A program made the translations under genes and the position numbers. From a virus: DNA of 50,333 nt. This document shows, one piece after another, positions 40,972 through 47,753 of this stretch. How positions within the stretch are numbered: the first letter of the stretch is position 1; every line of letters begins with the position of its first letter. Where the stretch lies: IMG/VR virus record IMGVR_UViG_3300049478_000004, positions 1 through 50,333 of that record, one strand, 5' to 3'. A model generated the notes under the pieces. It ran no database searches. It was not told the DNA's origin and worked only from the letters and a program-made list of their open reading frames with translations.

Positions 40972-41487
40972 ATGTTAAACAATGAATTTTTGAATCTGCC
41001 AGACAATTCAAAGCCGGATAGAAAACATGCATTATATTTTGCATATGGCTCAAATCTCAATCTGGATCAAATGGGCCGCCGCTGTCCGGCAGCCTCGCCG
41101 CTGGCAACCGTTACCCTTAAAGATTATAAACTGCTATTCTGCGGAAGCAATCGGGCCGGTGTCGCTACGGTCGAACCGTGCAAAGGCTCCAACGTGATCG
41201 GCGGCCTGTGGCTCATCACTTCCGATTGCCTCCGGGCACTCGATATATATGAAGGGTTTCCTCGCTTATATGAACGGGTCGCCCTCGACGTTGTCGATGA
41301 TGCCGGTCTGGTCTATAATGCCATCACATATTATATGGTCGGGGAACCGCCGCTCTCGCTTCCGTCCCGGTATTATTTCGATGTGATCCGGGAAGGTTAC
41401 GACGATTTTAATTTGTCAGAAAGTGCGCTTTATGAGACAGTGCGGAATCAATATGAACAGATGTTGCGGCCTTTGAAATTCGGTTGA
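40972..41487 (+). CDS. Gamma-glutamyl cyclotransferase-like (AIG2/GGCT family)
   Basis: 171 residues from ATG 40972 (AAGGAG upstream). The opening ALYFAYGSNLNLDQMGRRCP is the family fingerprint (yGSNL); LDIYEGFPRLYERV supplies the catalytic glutamate, and the Tyr-rich ending fits. Family members convert gamma-glutamyl amides to pyroglutamate. An amidoligase 1.3 kb away would make the matching amide bonds. Confidence 0.87.
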   Translation: MLNNEFLNLPDNSKPDRKHALYFAYGSNLNLDQMGRRCPAASPLATVTLKDYKLLFCGSNRAGVATVEPCKGSNVIGGLWLITSDCLRALDIYEGFPRLYERVALDVVDDAGLVYNAITYYMVGEPPLSLPSRYYFDVIREGYDDFNLSESALYETVRNQYEQMLRPLKFG

Positions 41488-41506
41488 ACATACCAGTATA
41501 TTCTAC

Positions 41507-41544
41507 TTGAATTCACGCATAATATGTATTACAATGTTATACAT
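41507..41544 (+). promoter_or_regulatory. relBE promoter and operator
   Basis: TTGAAT (41507-41512), 17 bases, TACAAT (41530-41535). ATGTAT (41524-41529) and ATACAT (41539-41544) flank the -10 as an inverted repeat, a probable RHH antitoxin site. Confidence 0.7.
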
Positions 41545-41561
41545 GAAAGGAGTTGATCGAA

Positions 41562-41783
41562 ATGGCTGTTGTTTTTAGGGTGACAGAGGAACAGGATAAT
41601 ATTATCCGGCGTTATGCTGCAGAGAAGCATCTGTCGGTTTCCGATGTGGCGAGGGCCGCATTGCTTGAAAAAATTGAGGATGAATACGATTATCAAATTG
41701 CTGCCAAAGCTCTTGAGGAGCATCGTAAAAATCCAATTACCCATACGCATGAAGAAGTATGGCTCCGGCTGGATCGGCTATGA
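41562..41783 (+). CDS. RelB/DUF6290-type RHH antitoxin
   Basis: 73 residues from ATG 41562 (AAAGGAG upstream). MAVVFRVTEEQDNIIRRYAA, EKHLSVSDVARAALLEKIED is an RHH; the C-terminus wraps the toxin. Its TGA overlaps the toxin ATG, the usual type II TA coupling. Confidence 0.87.
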   Translation: MAVVFRVTEEQDNIIRRYAAEKHLSVSDVARAALLEKIEDEYDYQIAAKALEEHRKNPITHTHEEVWLRLDRL

Positions 41784-42046
41784 TATACGCTGTCGATTAT
41801 TCGTCTAAAGCAATTAGGGCATTGGAAAAAATTGATCGTCCATCACGATCTGCGATACGCGATTGGATCAAGATAAATCTTGTAGGCTGCGATAATCCCC
41901 GGCTGCGTGGAAAGGCTTTATCCGGGCCTCTGGGTGACCTGTGGCGATATCGTATTGGTGATTATCGGATAATAGCAGAAATTAAGGACGCCAATGTCAC
42001 TATACTGATCGTTGATGTAGGTCATCGCCGGTATATCTATAAATAA
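41780..42046 (+). CDS. RelE/ParE-type toxin
   Basis: 88 residues. MIYAVDYSSKAIRALEKIDR, LRGKALSGPLGDLWRYRIGD, YRIIAEIKDANVTILIVDVG, HRRYIYK. The RYRIGDYR and GHRRYIYK motifs are RelE-superfamily hallmarks (ribosome-dependent mRNA cleavage in RelE members). Ends at a strong terminator. Confidence 0.9.
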   Translation: MIYAVDYSSKAIRALEKIDRPSRSAIRDWIKINLVGCDNPRLRGKALSGPLGDLWRYRIGDYRIIAEIKDANVTILIVDVGHRRYIYK

Positions 42047-42050
42047 AAAC

Positions 42051-42070
42051 GCCCTGCCATCTGGCGGGGC
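42051..42070 (+). terminator. Terminator after relE
   Basis: GCCCTGCCA / TGGCGGGGC stem followed by ATTTTATT. Confidence 0.87.
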
Positions 42071-42141
42071 ATTTTATTATCCTCGTTCGGGGTGCGTCAC
42101 ATCTTGAGCCCCCTCCCTACTGTATCGATTATATCATAATA

Positions 42142-42158
42142 AGTATACTAAGTAAACA
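42142..42158. promoter_or_regulatory. Dyad operator copy (AGTATACTAAGTAAACA)
   Basis: Fits nnTnnACTnAGTnnACA. A minus-strand promoter-like pair (TTTACT, 17 bases, TATAAT 42129-42134) overlaps it; there is no obvious gene downstream of it on that strand. Confidence 0.6.
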
Positions 42159-42167
42159 GTAACTAAA

Positions 42168-42205
42168 AGAGCAGGGCCCCGGTTCCGTCCGGGGTTTCCT
42201 GCTCT
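42168..42205 (-). terminator. Long hairpin terminator
   Basis: AGAGCAGG / CCTGCTCT with inner CCCCGG / CCGGGG; ends the minus pair 42207-42523 and is followed by CTTTTAG. Confidence 0.85.
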
Positions 42206-42206
42206 C

Positions 42207-42350
42207 TTATTTTAGCGGGTATTTATATCCATATCGGGCCCATAGTTCGTTCCAGAATGTATCCCGCATATGAAGGAGCCCCGCGTCGGTGGCCCCCTGC
42301 AGGGCCTCTATCTCGTTGATCAGGTATTGGCTGTAATCGTCGAAACTCAT
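42207..42350 (-). CDS. Small protein (47 residues)
   Basis: MSFDDYSQYLINEIEALQGA ... DTFWNELWARYGYKYPLK. Its ATG overlaps the stop of the upstream gene (ATGA). Acidic helical start, aromatic end. Unknown function. Confidence 0.6.
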   Translation of the reverse strand: MSFDDYSQYLINEIEALQGATDAGLLHMRDTFWNELWARYGYKYPLK

Positions 42351-42523
42351 AATCCCATCTCCCTGTATGCCCTGTCGTTGTCCTGCCGTGCCTCGTATTC
42401 GTCCGTATATCTGACCGCCTTGTTATATTCGAAGTATAGCTTCCAATCGTCGGCGGTGAAATTCGCTCTAGTATTCATATTTGATTTCCTTATATATTCC
42501 GGTATGGTTTCAATCTTTATCAT
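42347..42523 (-). CDS. Small protein (58 residues), minus-strand island gene
   Basis: Starts at ATG 42523 (AGGAGG upstream), not at the further upstream ATG that lies inside the promoter. MIKIETIPEYIRKSNMNTRA..., charged and aromatic, no family recognised. It and its partner are the only minus genes within the plus block and use the same dyad-operator type of promoter. Confidence 0.65.
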   Translation of the reverse strand: MIKIETIPEYIRKSNMNTRANFTADDWKLYFEYNKAVRYTDEYEARQDNDRAYREMGL

Positions 42524-42553
42524 GTGGATTGTCCTCCTGTTCTTTATATACCT

Positions 42554-42584
42554 ATTATATAATGATTCGTTTACTAAGTCCACA
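42554..42584 (-). promoter_or_regulatory. Minus-strand dyad-operator promoter
   Basis: TGGACT (42577-42582), 17 bases, TATAAT (42554-42559); operator 42568-42584 reads TGTGGACTTAGTAAACG on the minus strand. Confidence 0.85.
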
Positions 42585-42621
42585 CGATAATAATACCAAT
42601 TGTAAGCGTGTGATATATTCT

Positions 42622-42637
42622 TTTATTCCTTTACTCC
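42622..42637 (-). repeat. Octamer pair
   Basis: TTTATTCC, TTTACTCC on plus, upstream of the minus promoter; a partial third unit precedes. Confidence 0.65.
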
Positions 42638-42670
42638 GTATTATCCGCACACATGGTAAATTTTTAGACT

Positions 42671-42701
42671 TGTTTACTTAGTCCACAAGAGTTATTATAA
42701 A
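42671..42701 (+). promoter_or_regulatory. Amidoligase promoter with dyad operator
   Basis: Operator TGTTTACTTAGTCCACA (42671-42687, reverse form). Promoter TTTACT (42673-42678), 17 bases, TATAAA (42696-42701). The start of RNA near 42708 rules out the ATG at 42705 and supports ATG 42750. Confidence 0.78.
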
Positions 42702-42749
42702 CACATGGTTCAGGGCAAACAAAAAATAAACTTTGTGGGGTATACGAAA

Positions 42750-43634
42750 ATGGCTAACGATATGATAAAGAATCAAAACTTCGGTGTTGAAATCGAATTT
42801 AACGGCATCACTCGTTCGGACGCTTGTGAAGCGATCGCGGTTGCGATGAATTGGTCGGCCCCGGAATTTACGCTCTCTTATTACACCTATACTACTAAAG
42901 ACGAGCAGGGCCGTTCGTGGAAGGTCATGCGGGATGCCTCAGTCAATGGCTCCGATGATTGCAAATGCGAACTGGTCACGCCGATCCTGAATTACTCCGA
43001 TATCGAAACGCTTCAGGCCGTCGTTCGTGTGATCCGCAAAGCGGGCGGCAAGGTCGACAACTCCACTGGCCTCCATATCCATGTTGACAAGGCCAATCAT
43101 ACAGCTGCTACGCTTCGTAACCTCATCAATATCGTTGCTTCAAAGGAAGCCCTTATTAATAAAGCATTCGCGGTCAAGGGCGAAAGACTCACCCGCTGGT
43201 GCCGTCCGGTCGATAAAACACTTGTCGAGAAGGTCAATAGCCAGAAGCCGAAAACAATTCAGGCCCTCGGAGAACTCTGGTATGCCGGTTATAATGACCG
43301 ATACACGCATTACTCATCCAGCCGTTACCATGGCTTAAACCTCCACAATGTGTGGTACGCTCATACGGTCGAATTCCGGTATTTCAATTCCACGCTTCAC
43401 GCTGGCAAGGTCAAGGCTTACATTCAGTTTTGTCTCGCTGTATCGGCACAGGCCATCGTGCAAAAATCAGCCAGCCCGATTCAAACGGTCAGCTCCAATG
43501 AGAAATATACCTTTAGAACTTGGATGCTCCGGCTGGGCCTCATTGGTAAGGAATTCGAAACTTGCCGCCTCCATCTCCTCGCCAATCTCGACGGCGATAT
43601 CGCATTCCATGATGGAAGACCGAGAGCTTGCTAA
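42750..43634 (+). CDS. Amidoligase (Amidoligase_2, glutamine-synthetase-like fold)
   Basis: 294 residues. NFGVEIEFNGITRSDACEAI opens with the family's metal-binding 'GvEiEf'. WKVMRDASVNG-CELVTPIL (KxxxDxS and E-VTP) and STGLHIHVDKANHTA (GLHIHV) are the further conserved catalytic stretches, and the ending has HTVEFRYFNSTL. Such COOH-NH2 ligases use ATP to join amino acids to carboxylates and are often encoded with AIG2/GGCT proteins. Substrate unknown. Confidence 0.9.
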   Translation: MANDMIKNQNFGVEIEFNGITRSDACEAIAVAMNWSAPEFTLSYYTYTTKDEQGRSWKVMRDASVNGSDDCKCELVTPILNYSDIETLQAVVRVIRKAGGKVDNSTGLHIHVDKANHTAATLRNLINIVASKEALINKAFAVKGERLTRWCRPVDKTLVEKVNSQKPKTIQALGELWYAGYNDRYTHYSSSRYHGLNLHNVWYAHTVEFRYFNSTLHAGKVKAYIQFCLAVSAQAIVQKSASPIQTVSSNEKYTFRTWMLRLGLIGKEFETCRLHLLANLDGDIAFHDGRPRAC

Positions 43635-43654
43635 ATCGGCCAGCTCTGAACCAT

Positions 43655-43679
43655 GGCCCGGAGATTATTTCTCCGGGCC
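43655..43679 (+). terminator. Terminator after the amidoligase
   Basis: GGCCCGGAGA / TCTCCGGGCC stem, then TTTAATCTT. Confidence 0.87.
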
Positions 43680-43709
43680 TTTAATCTTATTTTATTTCCA
43701 TAAATTATC

Positions 43710-43770
43710 TGTAGACAAAGTAAACAGGATATGTTATTATGACATCATGAAGCTGTGGACTTAGTAAACA
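43710..43770 (+). promoter_or_regulatory. Promoter of the DUF932 operon with two dyad operators
   Basis: TAGACA (43712-43717), 17 bases, TATTAT (43735-43740); operator 1 TGTAGACAAAGTAAACA (43710-43726). Operator 2 TGTGGACTTAGTAAACA (43754-43770) lies just past the expected RNA start, so it could act as a roadblock. Confidence 0.83.
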
Positions 43771-43794
43771 GCAAAACGAAAAGGAGAACCTATT

Positions 43795-44625
43795 ATGAAA
43801 ACTCTTGCTGCTACGTTCGGTAGAAACTCAACCTTTATGAAACAGGATTCGCCGCTGTCCAATGACCAGCTCATGACCGTGGCTCCGTCCATCTTCGCTG
43901 CTGAGAAGCATGATTCACGCTCAGTACGGTATACTTACATTCCGACGATCGACGTGCTTGAGGGCCTCCGTCGTGAGGGATTCATGCCGTTCTTTGCGGC
44001 TCAGTCGAAATCTCGCATCGAGGGCAAGGCCGAATTCACCAAGCATATGATCCGGCTACGCAGGGCCGATATGGTCAGCGCGGATGAGGCCCATGAAATT
44101 ATCCTCATCAACTCGCATGACGGCACCAGCTCATATCAAATGCTGGCGGGCGAGTTTCGGTTCGTGTGCATGAATGGTATGGTAACCGGCGATAAGATCG
44201 AGGACGTGCGTGTCCCGCATCGCGGCAATATCATTGATAACGTCATTGAGGCCGCTTATACTATCGTTGATGAATTCGATGAGGTCGGTGAAAATATCGC
44301 GGCTATGAAATCGATCCGGCTGTCGGAGCCCGAACAGGCAATATTCGCAAAGGCCGCGCTGGTTCTCAAATATGACGATGCCGAAAAAGACCCGCCCATC
44401 CGTCCGACGCAGTTGCTCCTCCCGAAACGCATGGCCGATTCCAAGGATGACCTCTGGACAAAATTCAATACCGTGCAGGAGAATCTTGTGCGTGGCGGTC
44501 AACCGGGCCGGGATGCTGCAGGGCACCGCACCAGAACGAGGCCGATTAATTCGATCGATAAAAATGTCAAACTCAACCGGGCCCTGTGGATGCTTGCCGA
44601 CGAAATGGCCCGGCTCAAGGCTTAA
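43795..44625 (+). CDS. DUF932 phage/plasmid protein
   Basis: 276 residues. YTYIPTIDVLEGLRREGFMP, KHMIRLRRADM, EIILINSHDGTSSYQMLAGE, FRFVCMNGMVTGD match the DUF932/TIGR03299 family common on plasmids and phages. Function unknown. It leads a four-gene plus operon under a double operator. Confidence 0.87.
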   Translation: MKTLAATFGRNSTFMKQDSPLSNDQLMTVAPSIFAAEKHDSRSVRYTYIPTIDVLEGLRREGFMPFFAAQSKSRIEGKAEFTKHMIRLRRADMVSADEAHEIILINSHDGTSSYQMLAGEFRFVCMNGMVTGDKIEDVRVPHRGNIIDNVIEAAYTIVDEFDEVGENIAAMKSIRLSEPEQAIFAKAALVLKYDDAEKDPPIRPTQLLLPKRMADSKDDLWTKFNTVQENLVRGGQPGRDAAGHRTRTRPINSIDKNVKLNRALWMLADEMARLKA

Positions 44626-44635
44626 AATATAAACG

Positions 44636-44672
44636 GCTGGGGCTCTCTAAAATCGGAGGCCCCAGCCCCCAA
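44636..44672 (+). other. Hairpin in the DUF932 operon
   Basis: GGCTGGGGC / GCCCCAGCC stem, loop ~16, without a U-run; perhaps reduces downstream transcription. Confidence 0.6.
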
Positions 44673-44692
44673 AATGGGGAAGGAGAATTATT

Positions 44693-44875
44693 ATGCATTT
44701 CAAAGCAATGGTTCACAGTCAGGAAGAAAAAGGCCCGCAGCAAATTGAAATTTTGGACAAGGTCGGAGATAATAAATATGTTTGCCTCACGCCGGATGGC
44801 GTTAAATGCATGGCTATATTTAATCCTTTTTCCGGCCTGTATTATGCCGATGATATCTATGAGGTGATCAAATGA
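44693..44875 (+). CDS. Small hypothetical protein
   Basis: 60 residues, MHFKAMVHSQEEKGPQQIEI..., AAGGAG upstream. Beta-rich, resembles the short SH3-like 'DDIY' proteins of phages; unknown role. Stop overlaps the next ATG. Confidence 0.6.
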   Translation: MHFKAMVHSQEEKGPQQIEILDKVGDNKYVCLTPDGVKCMAIFNPFSGLYYADDIYEVIK

Positions 44876-45219
44876 AACTAGATAGAGAAATACCGAAGTT
44901 TTACCATTGTACGATGCAAAATAACGGCTGGCGTATCCATGAGAAGGGCCTCAAACGCGGGCCGGACGGCTGCGTTTATCTTGCCGAAACCATGAATGAC
45001 AGTGCAAAATTTCTATTGATTCGCGGGGCCAAGGTGCCCGATCTGCTATTCGTGGAGATCGATGCTGCTTGCCTCGATAAAGAAAAGCTGAATTATTCCA
45101 ATGATCACAGCGTGTCCTTCTTTGGCTGCGAGGCGTTCTCGTATGATGCCGATATCCCGGCCCGGTTTTGCCGGGGACATATGTTCACGGCGACGGAGGC
45201 TGCTCATGGAATTCTTTGA
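44872..45219 (+). CDS. ADP-ribosyltransferase-like small protein (candidate)
   Basis: 115 residues. FYHCTMQNNGWRIHEKGLK and CVYLAETMNDSAKFLL resemble the first half of Tpt1/Arr-type ART folds: 'fYHgT...i...GL.....vYla...e.A'. The H and Y positions fit the H-Y-E clade; a C-terminal Glu is uncertain. Could modify host targets or be a remnant. Coupled to its neighbours by overlaps. Confidence 0.5.
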   Translation: MKLDREIPKFYHCTMQNNGWRIHEKGLKRGPDGCVYLAETMNDSAKFLLIRGAKVPDLLFVEIDAACLDKEKLNYSNDHSVSFFGCEAFSYDADIPARFCRGHMFTATEAAHGIL

Positions 45220-45355
45220 AACCATCGCCGGTCGCCGGTTCTTTGAGAAGCAATTGCCCGATCTGATTCGCGTCATGGAGAAAATCGCCGCCGAGCTCCA
45301 GCGGTCAAATGACCTAAAGGAAAAAGACGGCGCGGAGTCCACAGATTGTCAGTAG
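45206..45355 (+). CDS. Small helical protein
   Basis: 49 residues, MEFFETIAGRRFFEKQLPDL..., GGAGG upstream. Overlaps the previous gene by 14 bases. The last codons contain the next dyad operator. Unknown function. Confidence 0.6.
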   Translation: MEFFETIAGRRFFEKQLPDLIRVMEKIAAELQRSNDLKEKDGAESTDCQ

Positions 45356-45367
45356 ACAAAGTAAACA
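45351..45367 (+). promoter_or_regulatory. Dyad operator before the membrane protein gene
   Basis: AGTAGACAAAGTAAACA. TAGACA (45353-45358) as -35; the -10 is uncertain (TACGCT at 17 bases, TATAAT too close at nine). Confidence 0.65.
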
Positions 45368-45428
45368 TATAATGCTACGCTTGGAGCAGCTCAAATGAGC
45401 TCAATATTAAAAATTAGAGGAGTATATC

Positions 45429-45965
45429 ATGAAAGAAAAAGTTAAGAAGCCATTCTATAAAAAATGGTGGGTGTGGGTATGTGCAATCGTCGTTGTTATT
45501 TGCATTATCTCAGGTGGTTCTAAGCCGTCCGATACAAAGGCATCCGTTTCCGCTTCACCGTCTGCATTGCCGTCTGCAGTTGCATCGCCATCACCGTCAC
45601 CAACGCCATCTGCATCGAAATCACCATCCGGTATCAAGTCCGAGGAATTCACGGCTGCCATCAATAATTTCATTGATACTTTTAATGGAAAGGACACAGG
45701 GATCGGAGATATTTCGGTAAAAGTTACCGTCAGCGGCTCAACGGCTCTAGTCGATTTCTATTTTTCAGATCTCACTGCATGGTCTAATTCGAATGAAACC
45801 GATCGAAAAGAATTAATCAATACGTTGGGGAATAGTATGGATTCAGCCGCCGCCCACAATGCTTATTCAACAAAGGATACCGTAGGCGTTACCACGACAC
45901 TCTTTTCACCCAGCGGTTTAAAGTTGGCATCGCGTTCGGTTTATGGTACTGTGAAACTCTACTAA
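45429..45965 (+). CDS. Membrane-anchored exported protein with Ser/Pro linker
   Basis: 178 residues. Basic start (MKEKVKKPFYKKWW), one membrane helix ~15-30 (VWVCAIVVVICIISGG), then a long Ser/Pro/Ala linker (~36-75, SPSPSPTPSASKSP) and a ~100-residue extracytoplasmic domain. This resembles host surface proteins of Firmicutes. In a temperate phage it could alter the lysogen surface or block superinfection; that is inference. Confidence 0.75.
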   Translation: MKEKVKKPFYKKWWVWVCAIVVVICIISGGSKPSDTKASVSASPSALPSAVASPSPSPTPSASKSPSGIKSEEFTAAINNFIDTFNGKDTGIGDISVKVTVSGSTALVDFYFSDLTAWSNSNETDRKELINTLGNSMDSAAAHNAYSTKDTVGVTTTLFSPSGLKLASRSVYGTVKLY

Positions 45966-45980
45966 AAACCATTAATTCCA

Positions 45981-46012
45981 TGTAGACAAAGTAAACTAAT
46001 TCGTGGTATAAT
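45981..46012 (+). promoter_or_regulatory. Dyad-operator promoter
   Basis: TAGACA (45983-45988), 18 bases, TATAAT (46007-46012); operator TGTAGACAAAGTAAACT 45981-45997. Confidence 0.85.
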
Positions 46013-46040
46013 TGACTATGCTGGGGAAGGGGGCAAATTT

Positions 46041-46283
46041 ATGGTGACTTTGAATTTTAGGCCGGGCACTCCGGCGTTGTCGGTTCTTGAGGCGATTCGG
46101 CAGGAATCGTTTGATCCTGAGCATTTCGGCTCCATGGATGATTACATTGATTGGCTCAAAGATAATCTGCTGCGCTGCAGCGATATTATCGTCAGCGTGT
46201 CTGGTAAGTCAACCGATGAAAGGGCCGCCTCGCTCGTGTCTGAACTGCAACGTAACGGCCTCATTTCTTATGGGAGGCAATGA
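46041..46283 (+). CDS. Small hypothetical protein
   Basis: 80 residues, MVTLNFRPGTPALSVLEAIR..., GGGGG upstream. Alpha/beta, no motif. Its stop overlaps the next ATG, so the pair form one unit. Confidence 0.6.
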   Translation: MVTLNFRPGTPALSVLEAIRQESFDPEHFGSMDDYIDWLKDNLLRCSDIIVSVSGKSTDERAASLVSELQRNGLISYGRQ

Positions 46284-46543
46284 TGGAAACTATCGACACA
46301 CTTGAATCCGTTATCGAATCTGAATCTAAGGCAATCCCGCAGTTGTGTGGAATCTCCGAATTTGCGAGGTCGCTCGGATGGTATAAACAAAAGGTTCACA
46401 CCTATGCTGCGAGGGGGCTGCTGCCGCAGCCGATCACGCATATCGGGAACCGCCCGATCTGGACTCGGACTCAGGTTTATAAGTTTGCGATTGAAAAGGG
46501 CTTGCCATATTATGAGCAACCGTTCGAGCCGCATGAAAAATAA
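46280..46543 (+). CDS. Small HTH (MerR/excisionase-like) protein
   Basis: 87 residues. ISEFARSLGWYKQKVHTYAA, RGLLPQPITHIGNRPIWTRT is a winged-helix pattern like MerR or excisionases. It is the last gene of the plus block and might regulate excision or the dyad-operator genes; unproven. Confidence 0.65.
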   Translation: MMETIDTLESVIESESKAIPQLCGISEFARSLGWYKQKVHTYAARGLLPQPITHIGNRPIWTRTQVYKFAIEKGLPYYEQPFEPHEK

Positions 46544-46552
46544 GTAAGACGA

Positions 46553-46576
46553 AAGACCGGGATTGCTCCCGGTCTT
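46553..46576 (+). terminator. Terminator ending the plus block
   Basis: AAGACCGGG / CCCGGTCTT stem, then TGTTTTTT. Confidence 0.87.
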
Positions 46577-46627
46577 GTTTTTTACGTCGTTATTTCTGCA
46601 TTCTACGCCAAAACTATTGACATTTTA

Positions 46628-46957
46628 TTATTTTGGTGCTGTGTCGGTCGGTGTTTCATTCGGTGCCGTCGTGTCTGTCGTTCCTGTGGCTCCTGTGCCG
46701 CCGCTCTTGCTCTTTCCGTTCAAGGCCATATACTTTGCCCCGGAATAAAGGCCGGATGCGGACAGGCCGATCATGATGCCGTCAAACGTCGCCTTTCGCC
46801 AATCGCCCGGAGATATGTAGACGATGGCTGCTACTATTCCTAAAACGAGGGCAAGCACAGGCGAAAATTTGGGCGGCATACCCATCATCTTTGCAAAACT
46901 CACTAAGGCCAATATAACCGGGATAATTGCTACACCGTAAATATCATAATCTGGCAT
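46628..46957 (-). CDS. Holin-like membrane protein
   Basis: 109 residues. Two to three membrane segments (VAIIPVILALVSFAKMMG, VLALVLGIVAAIVYI, and a weaker one ~60-80) and a charged/Thr-rich hydrophilic tail. Follows the endolysin gene in the same transcript. Typical small holin of Firmicutes phages. Confidence 0.8.
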   Translation of the reverse strand: MPDYDIYGVAIIPVILALVSFAKMMGMPPKFSPVLALVLGIVAAIVYISPGDWRKATFDGIMIGLSASGLYSGAKYMALNGKSKSGGTGATGTTDTTAPNETPTDTAPK

Positions 46958-46975
46958 TTGAATCTCCTTTCGATT

Positions 46976-46999
46976 CTTACTCCTTTACTCCTTTACTCC
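46976..46999 (-). repeat. Octamer array, 3 units
   Basis: CTTACTCC, TTTACTCC, TTTACTCC on plus, between endolysin stop and holin start. Confidence 0.9.
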
Positions 47000-47003
47000 T
47001 GTA

Positions 47004-47738
47004 TTACGTCAGAAGTCGTCCCCATGTCTGAGCCCCGACAATGCCGTCCTCCACTATATCTTCGGCGTTCTGGAATTTCAGCACTGCGGACTCGGTTTTC
47101 GGGCCGAATTCTCCATCCGGGATTCCGCTAGGATAGCCAAGCGCATTGAGCATGAATTGGAGCGTCTGGACTTGTGCCCCTGAATCGCCGCGCTGTATCT
47201 CGACGAGGGTTACTGTTACTTTCGGATTCACTGTGCCGCCTCCTGTCGTTGTGGTTTCACCATAGCCGTAATATGTAGCGAGGGCCGTGCAGGATGCCGT
47301 CGTGCGTCCGTTCATGAAATATTCGAATGCTCCGGCCTTATAAAACCCCCATGCGATGAAAACAACACACCATGCATAGTTCTCGCCGCTGACCGGATGT
47401 CCGTAATACCATGTATTGTACAGAACATTATTACTTTCAGGCGGGTATTCGGTAACCTTTGCGTCGGCCTCTGCTTCGAGAATGGCAATGATCTTTTCTC
47501 TGATTTCCGGTGATGGATATGCCGGTCGGCAAGCTCCGGCGATCTGACTTGGATATCGTGTCTGCCTGAGTACGGCCCCGCCATTTGAATAGTTCACCGA
47601 GCCGGTGTTTCCTTCTACAGTCATAAAATATTCGTGGTAGTCAAACAAACACATGCCCATGTGCTGGATGCCTGCGCCGAAATCAAATATGAATATATCG
47701 CCACGCTGATAATCGGATATTACCCATTGGCCTTTCAT
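47004..47738 (-). CDS. Endolysin: CHAP-type amidase with swapped halves plus peptidoglycan-binding domain
   Basis: 244 residues from ATG 47738 (AGGAGGCC upstream). Residues 1-62 (KGQWVISDYQRGDIFIFDFG, IQHMG with His26, VEGNTG with Glu42/Asn44) are what normally ends a CHAP domain. Residues 75-160 (IREKIIAILEAEADAKVTEY, NYAWCVVFIAW with Cys124, ASCTALATYYG) are what normally begins it. Thus the catalytic order is His-Glu/Asn-Cys, not Cys-His-Glu. A PG_binding_1 domain follows (~180-244, GDSGAQVQTLQFMLNALG). It cuts host peptidoglycan; whether the swapped form is active must be tested. Confidence 0.85.
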   Translation of the reverse strand: MKGQWVISDYQRGDIFIFDFGAGIQHMGMCLFDYHEYFMTVEGNTGSVNYSNGGAVLRQTRYPSQIAGACRPAYPSPEIREKIIAILEAEADAKVTEYPPESNNVLYNTWYYGHPVSGENYAWCVVFIAWGFYKAGAFEYFMNGRTTASCTALATYYGYGETTTTGGGTVNPKVTVTLVEIQRGDSGAQVQTLQFMLNALGYPSGIPDGEFGPKTESAVLKFQNAEDIVEDGIVGAQTWGRLLT

Positions 47739-47753
47739 GGCTGGCCTCCTATC

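Noticed and set aside
42705-42749. Amidoligase start at 42705
   Set aside because: It lies at or before the expected RNA start of the 42673-42701 promoter and has no ribosome site; the conserved domain begins after ATG 42750.
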